A stretch of 21,956 nt of DNA from Luminiphilus sp. (GTDB taxonomy: Bacteria; Pseudomonadota; Gammaproteobacteria; Pseudomonadales; Halieaceae). Shown here piece by piece: positions 7,535 through 14,818 of the stretch. Both the position numbers and the translations under genes were made by a program. Location: assembly GCA_022425845.1 (NCBI GenBank), contig JAKMEU010000033.1:1-21956 (forward strand), given 5' to 3'. Each line of letters begins with the position of its first letter. The stretch's first letter is position 1. A model generated the notes under the pieces. That model saw nothing but the letters and a program-made list of their open reading frames with translations. It did not search any database and was not told the DNA's origin.

Positions 7535-8788
7535 TTGTTCGACCGCCACAGTGGTGGCGAGAACGTGGTGTTGGTTCAATTGGTCATCGATGATGGTGGC
7601 CCCGATCTCGATGCCCGTGAATTCGAAGAGCTGGTGATCTCAGCAGGCGGCAGGCCGGTTGCCCTCGTGACAGGGCGGCGCAAGGTTCCTGCGGCCCGGT
7701 TTTTTGTGGGATCCGGCAAGTTGGAAGAAATTAAGGCGGTGAAAGAGGCTGAGGGAGCTGACCTTGTGGTCTTCAACCATCCTCTGTCACCCAGCCAGGA
7801 ACGGAACCTGGAGGCTGCCCTCGAGTGTCGCGTCATTGCCAGAACGGGTCTGATTCTGGACATCTTTGCTCAGCGCGCACGGACACATGAAGGCAAACTT
7901 CAGGTGGAGCTCGCCCAGCTGCAGCATATGAGCACCCGTCTTGTCAGGGGGTGGACACACCTCGAACGCCAAAAGGGCGGCATTGGCCTGCGCGGGCCCG
8001 GAGAGACGCAGCTTGAAACAGATCGCCGCCTGCTACGGGCGCGTATTCGCGCTATTGAGTCCCGACTGGACAAGGTCAAGGCGCAGCGCGCCCAGAGTCG
8101 GCGTGCCCGGAAGCGAGCGGAACTGCCCCTGGTATCAATTGTGGGTTACACCAACGCTGGCAAGTCCACGCTGTTCAATCGTTATGCTGCCGCGGATGTG
8201 TACGCCGCGGACCAGCTCTTTGCGACCCTTGACCCGACCCTGCGCCGCGTCGAAATCCCCCACCTCGGTGATGTTGTATTGGCCGATACCGTGGGCTTTA
8301 TATCCGATCTTCCCCACGCCCTGATCGATGCGTTCAAGGCAACCCTCGAGGAGACCCTGAATGCCGATCTGCTGCTGCATGTGGTTGACGCGGCCGCCGA
8401 GCAGCGGGAGCACTGGATGAGCGAAGTTGACCTTGTTTTGTCTGAAATAGGCGCCGGACACCTGCCCACCCTGGTGGTGTATAACAAAGTGGATTTGCTG
8501 GAGCAGCAGGCACGGGTTGTCCGCGATGCATCGGGATTGCCGGTGGCGGTCTATCTTTCGGCCCGTGATGGCGACGGGCTCGAACTGCTGGAAGAGGCAT
8601 TGCGGGAGCGCCTGCAGGAGGATGTGTTTGAAGGTGACGTCGAGGTGACCCCGAGTGAGGGCCGGTTGCGGGCCGCGCTTTTTGATCTCGGTGCGGTGCT
8701 CGAGGAGTCATTTACGACCTCGGGCAACAGCGTACTGTCGGTTCGTTTGCCACAAAAAGCCTGGGATCGCTTGCAACATCGACATTGA
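7535..8788 (+). CDS. hflX: Ribosome-dissociating GTPase HflX
   Basis: HflX binds 50S subunits and splits stalled or hibernating 70S ribosomes. An N-terminal HflX domain carries RTHEGKLQVELAQL (116-129) and GGIGLRGPGETQLETDRR (148-165). The G-domain follows, with G1 GYTNAGKST (204-212), G3 DTVGF (251-255), G4 NKVD (317-320) and SA (342-343). The frame is open upstream into hfq, but the TTG at 7535 starts the protein at FDRHSGGEN, which matches the N-terminus of Pseudomonas-type HflX (417 residues). No strong Shine-Dalgarno sequence is seen, so translation may be coupled to hfq 16 nt upstream. Assignment is secure; the start is inferred. Confidence 0.95.
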   Translation: MFDRHSGGENVVLVQLVIDDGGPDLDAREFEELVISAGGRPVALVTGRRKVPAARFFVGSGKLEEIKAVKEAEGADLVVFNHPLSPSQERNLEAALECRVIARTGLILDIFAQRARTHEGKLQVELAQLQHMSTRLVRGWTHLERQKGGIGLRGPGETQLETDRRLLRARIRAIESRLDKVKAQRAQSRRARKRAELPLVSIVGYTNAGKSTLFNRYAAADVYAADQLFATLDPTLRRVEIPHLGDVVLADTVGFISDLPHALIDAFKATLEETLNADLLLHVVDAAAEQREHWMSEVDLVLSEIGAGHLPTLVVYNKVDLLEQQARVVRDASGLPVAVYLSARDGDGLELLEEALRERLQEDVFEGDVEVTPSEGRLRAALFDLGAVLEESFTTSGNSVLSVRLPQKAWDRLQHRH

Positions 8789-8821
8789 GTCCCCATGTCG
8801 TTAGGTGCGCAACGCCAATTT

Positions 8822-8830
8822 TGTTAGACT
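8822..8830 (+). promoter_or_regulatory. Candidate extended -10 promoter for hflK
   Basis: TGTTAGACT in the 70-nt hflX-hflK gap fits an extended -10 (TGn then TAGACT, four of six matches). Transcription would start about 20 nt before the hflK ATG, just ahead of AAGGAA (8847-8852). No good -35 is present. Confidence 0.3.
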
Positions 8831-8858
8831 GCATTCGTTAACAACCAAGGAATTACCC

Positions 8859-10031
8859 ATGTCATGGAATGAGCCCGGGGGCGGAAACAACCGACCACGC
8901 GATCCCTGGGGCGGCAACGACCAGGGGCCGCCCGATCTTGATGAAGCCCTGAAAAAGCTTCAACAGCGACTATCTGGCTTATTTGGTGGCCGGGGAGGCG
9001 GGGGTGCCGGTGGCAGCGCCAGTGGCGGCGGTCGTATGTCCGGCGCGCTGCTCGGTGTTGTTGCTGCGGGTGCCATCACCGTGTGGGCGCTGCTGGGCTT
9101 TTACCAGTTGGACGAGCAGGAGCGAGCGATTGTGCTGCGATTTGGAGAATACTCCGGCACCTTGCAGCCTGGCCTGCAATGGAATCCACCCCTCATTGAT
9201 GAAGTGATTGTGGTCAATACGACAAAAATTCGGGCATCGCAGGTTCGAGAGGTCATGCTGACACAGGACGAGAATATCGTTGAAGTCACCATGTCTCTTC
9301 AGTACCTGATCGACAACCCTGAAAAGTTTGTGCTTGAAGTTCGCGATCCCGAAGTTTCATTGCAACACGCCGCCCAGAGTGCCCTGCGCCACGTCGTGGG
9401 TGACAGCACCATGGATCTTGTTCTGACTGAAGGCCGTGCTGCGATCGCAGGCGATGTTCGAGAGCGCCTACAGACGTACCTCGACAACTACGGCACGGGC
9501 ATTCGTGTGAGCAAAATTAATATCGATGAAGGCAAACCCCCGGCGCAGGTTCAGGGGGCATTTGATGACGTGATCAAGGCCAGAGAGGATGAGGAGCGGG
9601 TTAAAAATGAGGCCCAGTCTTACGCCAACGGCATCGTGCCAGAAGCTCGGGGTCGCGCGCAGCGCGTACTCGAGGAGGCCAGCGCCTACCAGCAGCAGGT
9701 GATGGCTCAGGCCGAAGGTGAGGCGTCCCGATTTACCCAGCTTCTGGCTGAGTATGAAAAGGCACCGCAGGTCACCCGGGACCGCCTCTACCTGGATGCC
9801 ATGCAGACCGTCATGTCGAATACCAACAAGGTGCTGGTGGACGTCGACGGTGGCAACAACGTGATGTACCTGCCTCTGGATAAGTTGGCTCCTCCCTCGG
9901 GAAGCCGGTCGGCCGCAGGCAGCTCGCGCAGTGGCCTGAGTGAGCGTGACCTCCGGGATATTACCGAGCGACTCAAGCAGGAGTTGCAGCGTGATATTGA
10001 TGTTTCAGACACCCGAAGGAGTAACCGCTAA
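8859..10031 (+). CDS. hflK: FtsH modulator HflK (SPFH membrane protein)
   Basis: HflK and HflC form a large cage-like complex around the FtsH protease in the inner membrane and modulate its activity. The ATG at 8859, preceded by AAGGAA, gives 390 residues; the upstream in-frame extension is unlikely to be translated. The N-terminus is Gly/Pro-rich and matches the HflK N-terminal region (WNEPGGGN and DPWGG), followed by a second Gly run at about 43-58. A single transmembrane helix spans about 61-81, and the SPFH/band-7 domain begins near LDEQERAIVLRFGEY (84-98). A long charged helical region follows, and the tail is Ser/Arg-rich and hydrophilic. The stop overlaps the hflC start by 1 nt (TAATG). 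Confidence 0.96.
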   Translation: MSWNEPGGGNNRPRDPWGGNDQGPPDLDEALKKLQQRLSGLFGGRGGGGAGGSASGGGRMSGALLGVVAAGAITVWALLGFYQLDEQERAIVLRFGEYSGTLQPGLQWNPPLIDEVIVVNTTKIRASQVREVMLTQDENIVEVTMSLQYLIDNPEKFVLEVRDPEVSLQHAAQSALRHVVGDSTMDLVLTEGRAAIAGDVRERLQTYLDNYGTGIRVSKINIDEGKPPAQVQGAFDDVIKAREDEERVKNEAQSYANGIVPEARGRAQRVLEEASAYQQQVMAQAEGEASRFTQLLAEYEKAPQVTRDRLYLDAMQTVMSNTNKVLVDVDGGNNVMYLPLDKLAPPSGSRSAAGSSRSGLSERDLRDITERLKQELQRDIDVSDTRRSNR

Positions 10032-10918
10032 TGACTGTTAAGCAGCTCTGGGTAGGCATACTCCTGACTTTGGTTGTTGTGGTGCTGTCCAATTCACTTT
10101 ACGTGGTCAAAGAAACCCAGCGGGGTGTTCTGCTCAAGTTCGGTGAGGTAGTGAATCCTGACTTGAAGCCGGGCATCCATATCAAAGTGCCCTTTGTGAA
10201 TAATGTTCGCCTGTTCGACGGCCGGATTTTAACCGTCGATTCGCCGGCTGAGCGTTTTTTCACCCAGGAGAAAAAAGCGTTGATCGTGGATTCCTATGCG
10301 AAGTTCCGCGTCCTGGACACGGCGACCTATTACACGGCAACCAACGGTGAAGAAGTACGTGCTGCCGGTCTGCTGGCCCAGCGAATTAACGACGGCCTGC
10401 GTAACGAGGTGGCGGTCAGAACAGTGCAAGAGGTGGTATCCGGCCAGCGCGACGAAGTGATGGACGCGATAACCCAGCGGCTCTCTCAGGTGGCCGCAAC
10501 TGAATTGGGTGTTGAAGTGATTGACGTGCGAGTGAAGAAGATTGACCTGCCGCCTGATGTATCCAATTCGGTTTATCGTCGGATGAATGCCGAACGGGAG
10601 AAGGAGGCGCGTGAACTGCGCTCTGAAGGTCAGGAACTCGCTGAAGGTATTCGTGCCGCGGCGGACCGGGAGGTGACGGTCCTCGAAGCCAACGCCTTCC
10701 GAGACTCGGAGAAGATCAGAGGTTTGGGTGACGCAGAGGCGACACGTATTTACGCCGAAGCCTACAACCAGGACCCGGAGTTCTATGCTTTTGTTCGCAG
10801 TCTGAGGGCGTATCAGGAGACCTTCAGCGGTGGCAGCGATGTGATGCTCATCGAGCCGGATAACCAGTTCTACCAGTACTTGAGAAGTCAGGATGCCGGC
10901 AGCTCGTCCGGCAAGTAA
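10031..10918 (+). CDS. hflC: FtsH modulator HflC (SPFH membrane protein)
   Basis: HflC is the partner of HflK in the FtsH-surrounding SPFH complex. The 295 residues start with one transmembrane helix (about 5-24), followed by the band-7 domain (VVKETQRGVLLKFGEV onwards) and a charged coiled-coil region (about 190-235, rich in Glu, Arg and Ala). The C-terminal part, QDPEFYAFVRSLRAYQETF, is typical of HflC. Start and stop are well fixed: the ATG overlaps the hflK stop, so the two are very likely translated in step. The small DUF2065 gene often found after hflC in related bacteria is absent; hisZ follows after 8 nt. Confidence 0.97.
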   Translation: MTVKQLWVGILLTLVVVVLSNSLYVVKETQRGVLLKFGEVVNPDLKPGIHIKVPFVNNVRLFDGRILTVDSPAERFFTQEKKALIVDSYAKFRVLDTATYYTATNGEEVRAAGLLAQRINDGLRNEVAVRTVQEVVSGQRDEVMDAITQRLSQVAATELGVEVIDVRVKKIDLPPDVSNSVYRRMNAEREKEARELRSEGQELAEGIRAAADREVTVLEANAFRDSEKIRGLGDAEATRIYAEAYNQDPEFYAFVRSLRAYQETFSGGSDVMLIEPDNQFYQYLRSQDAGSSSGK

Positions 10919-10926
10919 GTCTGGCC

Positions 10927-12117
10927 ATGGTTTCGGATAAACGTTGGTTATTACCCGACGGTATCGATGAGCTGTTGCCCGACCAGGCCGGAGCCGTCGA
11001 GGCGTTGCGGCGTGCGCTACTCGACGAGTGCGCTCGCTGGGGATACCGCTACGTCATTCCACCGCTGGTTGAATTCACCGATTCGCTGCTGGTGGGCTTG
11101 GGCGCCGACCTCGATGTTCTGACTTGTAAATTTTCCGATCGTAACAGTGGTAAAACCCTCGGTGTCCGAGCGGATATGACACCCCAGGTAGCACGTATTG
11201 ACGCGCATTCCCTGGCCGAGGATGGCGTCACCCGGCTGTGCTATTCCGGTTCTACGCTGCACAGTACCGCCCAGTCGGTGCTGTCAGGGCGCTCTCCCAT
11301 TCAACTGGGCGCGGAGCTCTTTGGTTGCCCGGACATGACGGCAGACCTCGAAGTTATCGAATTGATGCTGACCCTTTTGGAGCGTGCTGATACCGTCGAG
11401 CATCATGGCCCTGTAACGCTCGATGTGGGGCACGTGGGGGTTTACGAAGCAGTTCTCGCGGATTCGGGTGTTGAGGAGTCCATCGCCGACGCCGTATTTG
11501 ATGCCCTGCAACGGAAATCGCTGCCCGACCTTGAAGCGGTTCTTCAGGCCAGCCATCCCGACATGGCGGGTGTTCTCAGGGCGCTGGTGAATCTTCATGG
11601 CGGTGTGGATGTGCTTGAAAGGGCGCGGGACTGCCTCGCCGGCATTCCCGGCGCACTGGCTGCACTCGATGAAGTGGAGCACATTGTAAAAAGCGTTGCC
11701 GCCGCGCACCCCGATGTATCTGTATATGTTGATCTCGCCGAGCTGCGAGGCTTTCGTTACCACACGGGCCTGGTTTTTGGGGCTTACCTCGAAGGCTTCG
11801 GTGCTGCTGTGGTGACCGGAGGGCGATACAACAATGTCGGTTCGGTTTTTGGTCGCCAGCGGTCAGCAACGGGCTTTGCTTTTGACCTGAAGGCGCTGAC
11901 CGCGGCTTCCGGAACTGACACATCCCCCAGTGGTTGGGTATCGGCGCCGGAATCAACCGACCCCCAATTGGCATTGCGCGTTCGCGAGCTCCGGCAGTCG
12001 GGACGAACGGTAGTGACTGCGCTGGGTGGTATGCCGGACCCCCGGTGCCGTGAGGCACTGGTCGAAGGGGAAAACGGCTGGGCCTGTCAGCCTTTGAGCC
12101 CGGGAGAGGCTGAATGA
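10927..12117 (+). CDS. hisZ: ATP phosphoribosyltransferase regulatory subunit HisZ
   Basis: HisZ is a catalytically inactive paralogue of histidyl-tRNA synthetase. It joins the short form of HisG to make the first enzyme of histidine synthesis and confers feedback control by histidine. The 396 residues show a class II synthetase fold: WLLPDGIDELLPDQA (7-21), the motif-2-like RADMTPQVARI (81-91), PIQLGAELFG (124-133), ELRGFRYHTGLVFGAY (272-287) and GGRYN (298-302). The anticodon-binding domain of a true HisRS is lacking and the length is short for HisRS, which argues against a synthetase. The end overlaps purA by 4 nt (ATGA). Its place between hflC and purA is the same as in Pseudomonas. Confidence 0.92.
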   Translation: MVSDKRWLLPDGIDELLPDQAGAVEALRRALLDECARWGYRYVIPPLVEFTDSLLVGLGADLDVLTCKFSDRNSGKTLGVRADMTPQVARIDAHSLAEDGVTRLCYSGSTLHSTAQSVLSGRSPIQLGAELFGCPDMTADLEVIELMLTLLERADTVEHHGPVTLDVGHVGVYEAVLADSGVEESIADAVFDALQRKSLPDLEAVLQASHPDMAGVLRALVNLHGGVDVLERARDCLAGIPGALAALDEVEHIVKSVAAAHPDVSVYVDLAELRGFRYHTGLVFGAYLEGFGAAVVTGGRYNNVGSVFGRQRSATGFAFDLKALTAASGTDTSPSGWVSAPESTDPQLALRVRELRQSGRTVVTALGGMPDPRCREALVEGENGWACQPLSPGEAE

Positions 12118-13406
12118 GCAAAAATGTTGTGGTTCTGGGCACCCAATGGGGTGACGAGGGCAAGGGAAAGATTGTCGACCTGCTCACGGAGCAGGCGTCA
12201 GCGGTTGTTCGTTTTCAAGGCGGCCATAATGCCGGGCACACGCTGGTTATAAAGGGAGAAAAGACGGTTCTGCATGTGATCCCCTCCGGTATCCTCAGGG
12301 AGGGGGTGCAGTGCCTTATTGGCAATGGAGTGGTGCTGTCTCCCGCTGCGTTGCTCAAGGAGATGGCCGAACTCGAGGCCCGTGGCGTACCCGTGCGTGA
12401 GCGGCTGATGATTTCTTCTGCCTGCCCACTCATCCTCGCCTATCATGTTGCGCTGGACCAGGCGCGTGAAATGCGCAGGGGAGACAACAAAATAGGTACC
12501 ACGGGTCGAGGAATAGGCCCCGCCTACGAAGATAAGGTTGCGCGCCGTGGTCTCCGCCTGGGAGATCTGCGCAATCCGGATCGATTCAGTGAGACTTTGC
12601 GGGAAGTCCTCGATTACCACAACCACGCTTTGGTGCATTACTACGGTGCCGAGGCCCTGGATGCCGACGAGGTCTTTGAGCAGGCAATGGCGGAAGGCGA
12701 ACAGCTACTGCCCATGATGGGCGACGTCACCGCCACCCTTCACGAATTCCGGAAGACCCAGGCCCATATAATGTTCGAGGGCGCCCAGGGTTCCCTGCTC
12801 GATATAGACCATGGCACCTATCCCTTTGTCACCAGTTCCAATACCACCGCCGGTGGTACGGCCACCGGGTCAGGCTTCGGTCCGCTGTATCTCGACTACG
12901 TCCTTGGGATCACCAAGGCCTACACCACTCGTGTCGGCTCCGGGCCCTTTCCCACCGAATTATTCGATGCAACGGGAGAACGACTTGCAGATCGCGGCCA
13001 TGAATTTGGCGCAACGACGGGCCGCCCAAGACGTTGTGGATGGTTTGATGCCGTCGCACTGAGAACCGCAGTTAATATCAATTCCCTTTCTGGCCTGTGC
13101 CTTACCAAACTTGACGTACTGGATGGCCTTGAGGAAATTCGTGTCTGTGTTGCCTACTCAGACAGTGAGGGTAACGCGGTGTCAAATCCTGTTGATGCCG
13201 TTGACTATGAGCAGGTAACGCCCGTCTATGAGACACTGCCCGGATGGAGCGAATCGACGGTGGGAGTTCGCAGTGTGGATGCGCTGCCCCAAGCGGCACG
13301 GAGCTACATTGCTCGACTGGAAGAGCTGGTAGGCGCGCCCATCGACATTATTTCCACTGGCCCTGATCGCGAGGAAACAATCGTGCTTCGCAACCCATTC
13401 GACTGA
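12114..13406 (+). CDS. purA: Adenylosuccinate synthetase PurA
   Basis: PurA joins IMP and aspartate with GTP hydrolysis to make adenylosuccinate, the first step from IMP to AMP. The 430 residues are full length. The N-terminal loop GTQWGDEGKGK (9-19) holds the catalytic D13, and NAGHT (39-43) holds H41. IGTTGRGIGPAYEDK (127-141) and R143 form part of the IMP site. EGAQGSLLDIDHGTYPFVTS, the later TTGRPRRCGWFDAV and LTKLDVLDGL are all present. The start overlaps hisZ by 4 nt, so its translation is probably coupled. The next gene begins 4 nt after the stop. Confidence 0.98.
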   Translation: MSKNVVVLGTQWGDEGKGKIVDLLTEQASAVVRFQGGHNAGHTLVIKGEKTVLHVIPSGILREGVQCLIGNGVVLSPAALLKEMAELEARGVPVRERLMISSACPLILAYHVALDQAREMRRGDNKIGTTGRGIGPAYEDKVARRGLRLGDLRNPDRFSETLREVLDYHNHALVHYYGAEALDADEVFEQAMAEGEQLLPMMGDVTATLHEFRKTQAHIMFEGAQGSLLDIDHGTYPFVTSSNTTAGGTATGSGFGPLYLDYVLGITKAYTTRVGSGPFPTELFDATGERLADRGHEFGATTGRPRRCGWFDAVALRTAVNINSLSGLCLTKLDVLDGLEEIRVCVAYSDSEGNAVSNPVDAVDYEQVTPVYETLPGWSESTVGVRSVDALPQAARSYIARLEELVGAPIDIISTGPDREETIVLRNPFD

Positions 13407-13410
13407 TCCC

Positions 13411-14175
13411 ATGCTGACTGCCACCAAGCTGCTGTCGCTGTTGGTCTATCCCCTCTCCCTGGGGCTGCTGTTATTACTGATCTCTGTGCTCACCGGAATG
13501 TTTGGCCGGCGGGGGTTAAGCTGGTTGATGGGTTTCCTGGCGTTTCTGGTGATCTATTTCCCTGCAACCGAATTTGGCTCTGAAGCGCTAATGCAGCCTT
13601 TGGAGGGGCGGCATCCTGCGTTTTCACCCGAGGAGTTGCCCGTTGCTGATGCCATCGTATTGCTCGGTGGTGCCGGTAATGGGGAATCAAGATTTGGTCG
13701 CGGTACCGACCTCAACGACGCAGCCGATCGCGTGATGTTTGCAGCGGAGTTATATTTCGCCCAAAAAGCACCTGTGATCCTTATTTCAGGTGGATCGGAG
13801 CTGCCCAGGCTGCCGGAGTCGGAATTATTGGCGCAGCAATTGCAGGCACTGCAGGTGCCCCGACGCCAACTCCTGCTCGAGACCGAGAGTCGAACCACGT
13901 ATGACAATGCGGTCATGGCAGGTGAGATGCTGAAGAATGGGGGGTTCAAGCACATTCTTCTTGTGACCAGTGGCGCGCACATGCGGCGCTCTCTGGCTTT
14001 ATTCGAGCAACAGGGGCTACAGGTGACCGCCGCTGCAGCTGACCACCAGATTCCAAAGTTTGCCGATCCCTTTATCCCGGGCTGGGTGCCCACGTACCCC
14101 CGCCTTGCCCGGTCCAGCCGGGCGATTCATGAGTGGGTGGGCTACTGGGCTTACGACAACTCGGGCAAGCTGTAG
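13411..14175 (+). CDS. DUF218 / YdcF-ElyC-like inner membrane protein
   Basis: The 254-residue protein has two N-terminal membrane helices (about 5-29 and 35-52) and then a DUF218 domain (about 78-245). Family-type motifs are DAIVLLGGAGN (80-90), VILISGGSE (122-130), ETESRTTYDNAVMAGEML (157-174) and ILLVTSGAHMRRSLALF (182-198). The layout is that of Escherichia coli ElyC (YcbC), an envelope biogenesis factor linked to peptidoglycan and undecaprenyl-phosphate use. SanA and YdcF share the domain, and the exact reaction is not established. It follows purA by 4 nt without a clear Shine-Dalgarno sequence, so it is probably read from the same transcript. Membership in the family is clear; the ElyC role is inference. 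Confidence 0.85.
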   Translation: MLTATKLLSLLVYPLSLGLLLLLISVLTGMFGRRGLSWLMGFLAFLVIYFPATEFGSEALMQPLEGRHPAFSPEELPVADAIVLLGGAGNGESRFGRGTDLNDAADRVMFAAELYFAQKAPVILISGGSELPRLPESELLAQQLQALQVPRRQLLLETESRTTYDNAVMAGEMLKNGGFKHILLVTSGAHMRRSLALFEQQGLQVTAAAADHQIPKFADPFIPGWVPTYPRLARSSRAIHEWVGYWAYDNSGKL

Positions 14176-14194
14176 CTGCTGTTGGTGCCGTCCG

Positions 14195-14653
14195 CTACAC
14201 GAACTGCAATTTCATTTCACTGTAGCTGCATCCCGTCCAGCGCTTGAAGGCGCGGTAAAAACTGTTCACCTCCGCATAGCCCAACTTCCAGGCCAGGGTC
14301 TTACCCGGCACCCAGCGTTCTTCGAGCTGGCACTCGCATCGGTATTGCCGCACCTGATCGAGTAACTCCTGATAACTGATGCGATCTACCCTCAGGCGCC
14401 GGCGCAGCGTGGTGGGGCTGACTCCCAGCGTATCGGCAACGTGCTCAGACCGTAAGCGACTGAGATCGCCTTTGATCAGAAGCCCGACAACCCGCAGGGT
14501 TGTGTGGGACATGCTGTCTACGGATCGCTGAGTTACGCGCTCGATTTGCTCGGTATCAACCTCGGGTTTTGGAACGCTGACTCGAATAACCCGTTGGTTT
14601 CTTGGCAGCGCAGGTTGATAGGTGCGGGGCAGGGTGTTGTTTAAGGTTTGCAT
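14195..14653 (-). CDS. Short AraC-type transcriptional regulator (DNA-binding domain only)
   Basis: The 152-residue protein ends in an AraC/XylS double helix-turn-helix domain. The first HTH is in HVADTLGVSPTTLRRRL (71-87); the second is in KTLAWKLGYAEVNSFYRAF (118-136), followed by KRWTGCSYSEMK. SYQELLDQVR is typical of regulators that also carry an arabinose-binding-type sensor domain, but here only about 60 unrecognised residues precede the HTH, whereas full-size relatives have about 300 residues. Start chosen: ATG 14653 with GGAG 6 nt upstream; longer in-frame starts exist but have no such signal. It is the last gene of the minus-strand series and ends 19 nt from the convergent DUF218 gene. 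Its targets cannot be told from the sequence. Confidence 0.85.
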   Translation of the reverse strand: MQTLNNTLPRTYQPALPRNQRVIRVSVPKPEVDTEQIERVTQRSVDSMSHTTLRVVGLLIKGDLSRLRSEHVADTLGVSPTTLRRRLRVDRISYQELLDQVRQYRCECQLEERWVPGKTLAWKLGYAEVNSFYRAFKRWTGCSYSEMKLQFV

Positions 14654-14659
14654 TGCACA

Positions 14660-14663
14660 CTCC
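14660..14663 (-). promoter_or_regulatory. Ribosome-binding site fixing the start of the AraC-type gene
   Basis: On the minus strand GGAG lies 6 nt before the ATG at 14653. The alternative ATG at 14665 overlaps this site, so the shorter product is preferred. Confidence 0.55.
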
Positions 14664-14679
14664 ATGTGTAGAGGCAGAT

Positions 14680-14716
14680 GGATCTCGAGGGTGTCGATAG
14701 ATCCGGTGCCCTCGAG
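14680..14716. repeat. Two overlapping inverted repeats upstream of the AraC-type gene
   Basis: CTCGAGGG (14684-14691) and CCCTCGAG (14709-14716) form a perfect 8-bp inverted repeat. GGATCT (14680-14685) and AGATCC (14699-14704) form a 6-bp one that shares bases with it, so the two stems exclude each other in RNA. They lie 27-63 nt upstream of the AraC-type ATG and about 100 nt after the M48 stop. No T-run follows, so a standard terminator is unlikely; an operator or leader structure is possible. Confidence 0.5.
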
Positions 14717-14818
14717 GCCGGTCCGGCGTGCCTTCCATGGCAGCCGTTGAATCCAGCTTAGTCCGATGCCCGACAATTACCAGCAAAATGCGATGAGCTG
14801 CACTTATTTGATGGTAAG

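Noticed and set aside
10919..10926. Missing small DUF2065 gene between hflC and hisZ
   Set aside because: The gap is 8 nt and shows no remnant; its absence is common and not evidence of a deletion here.
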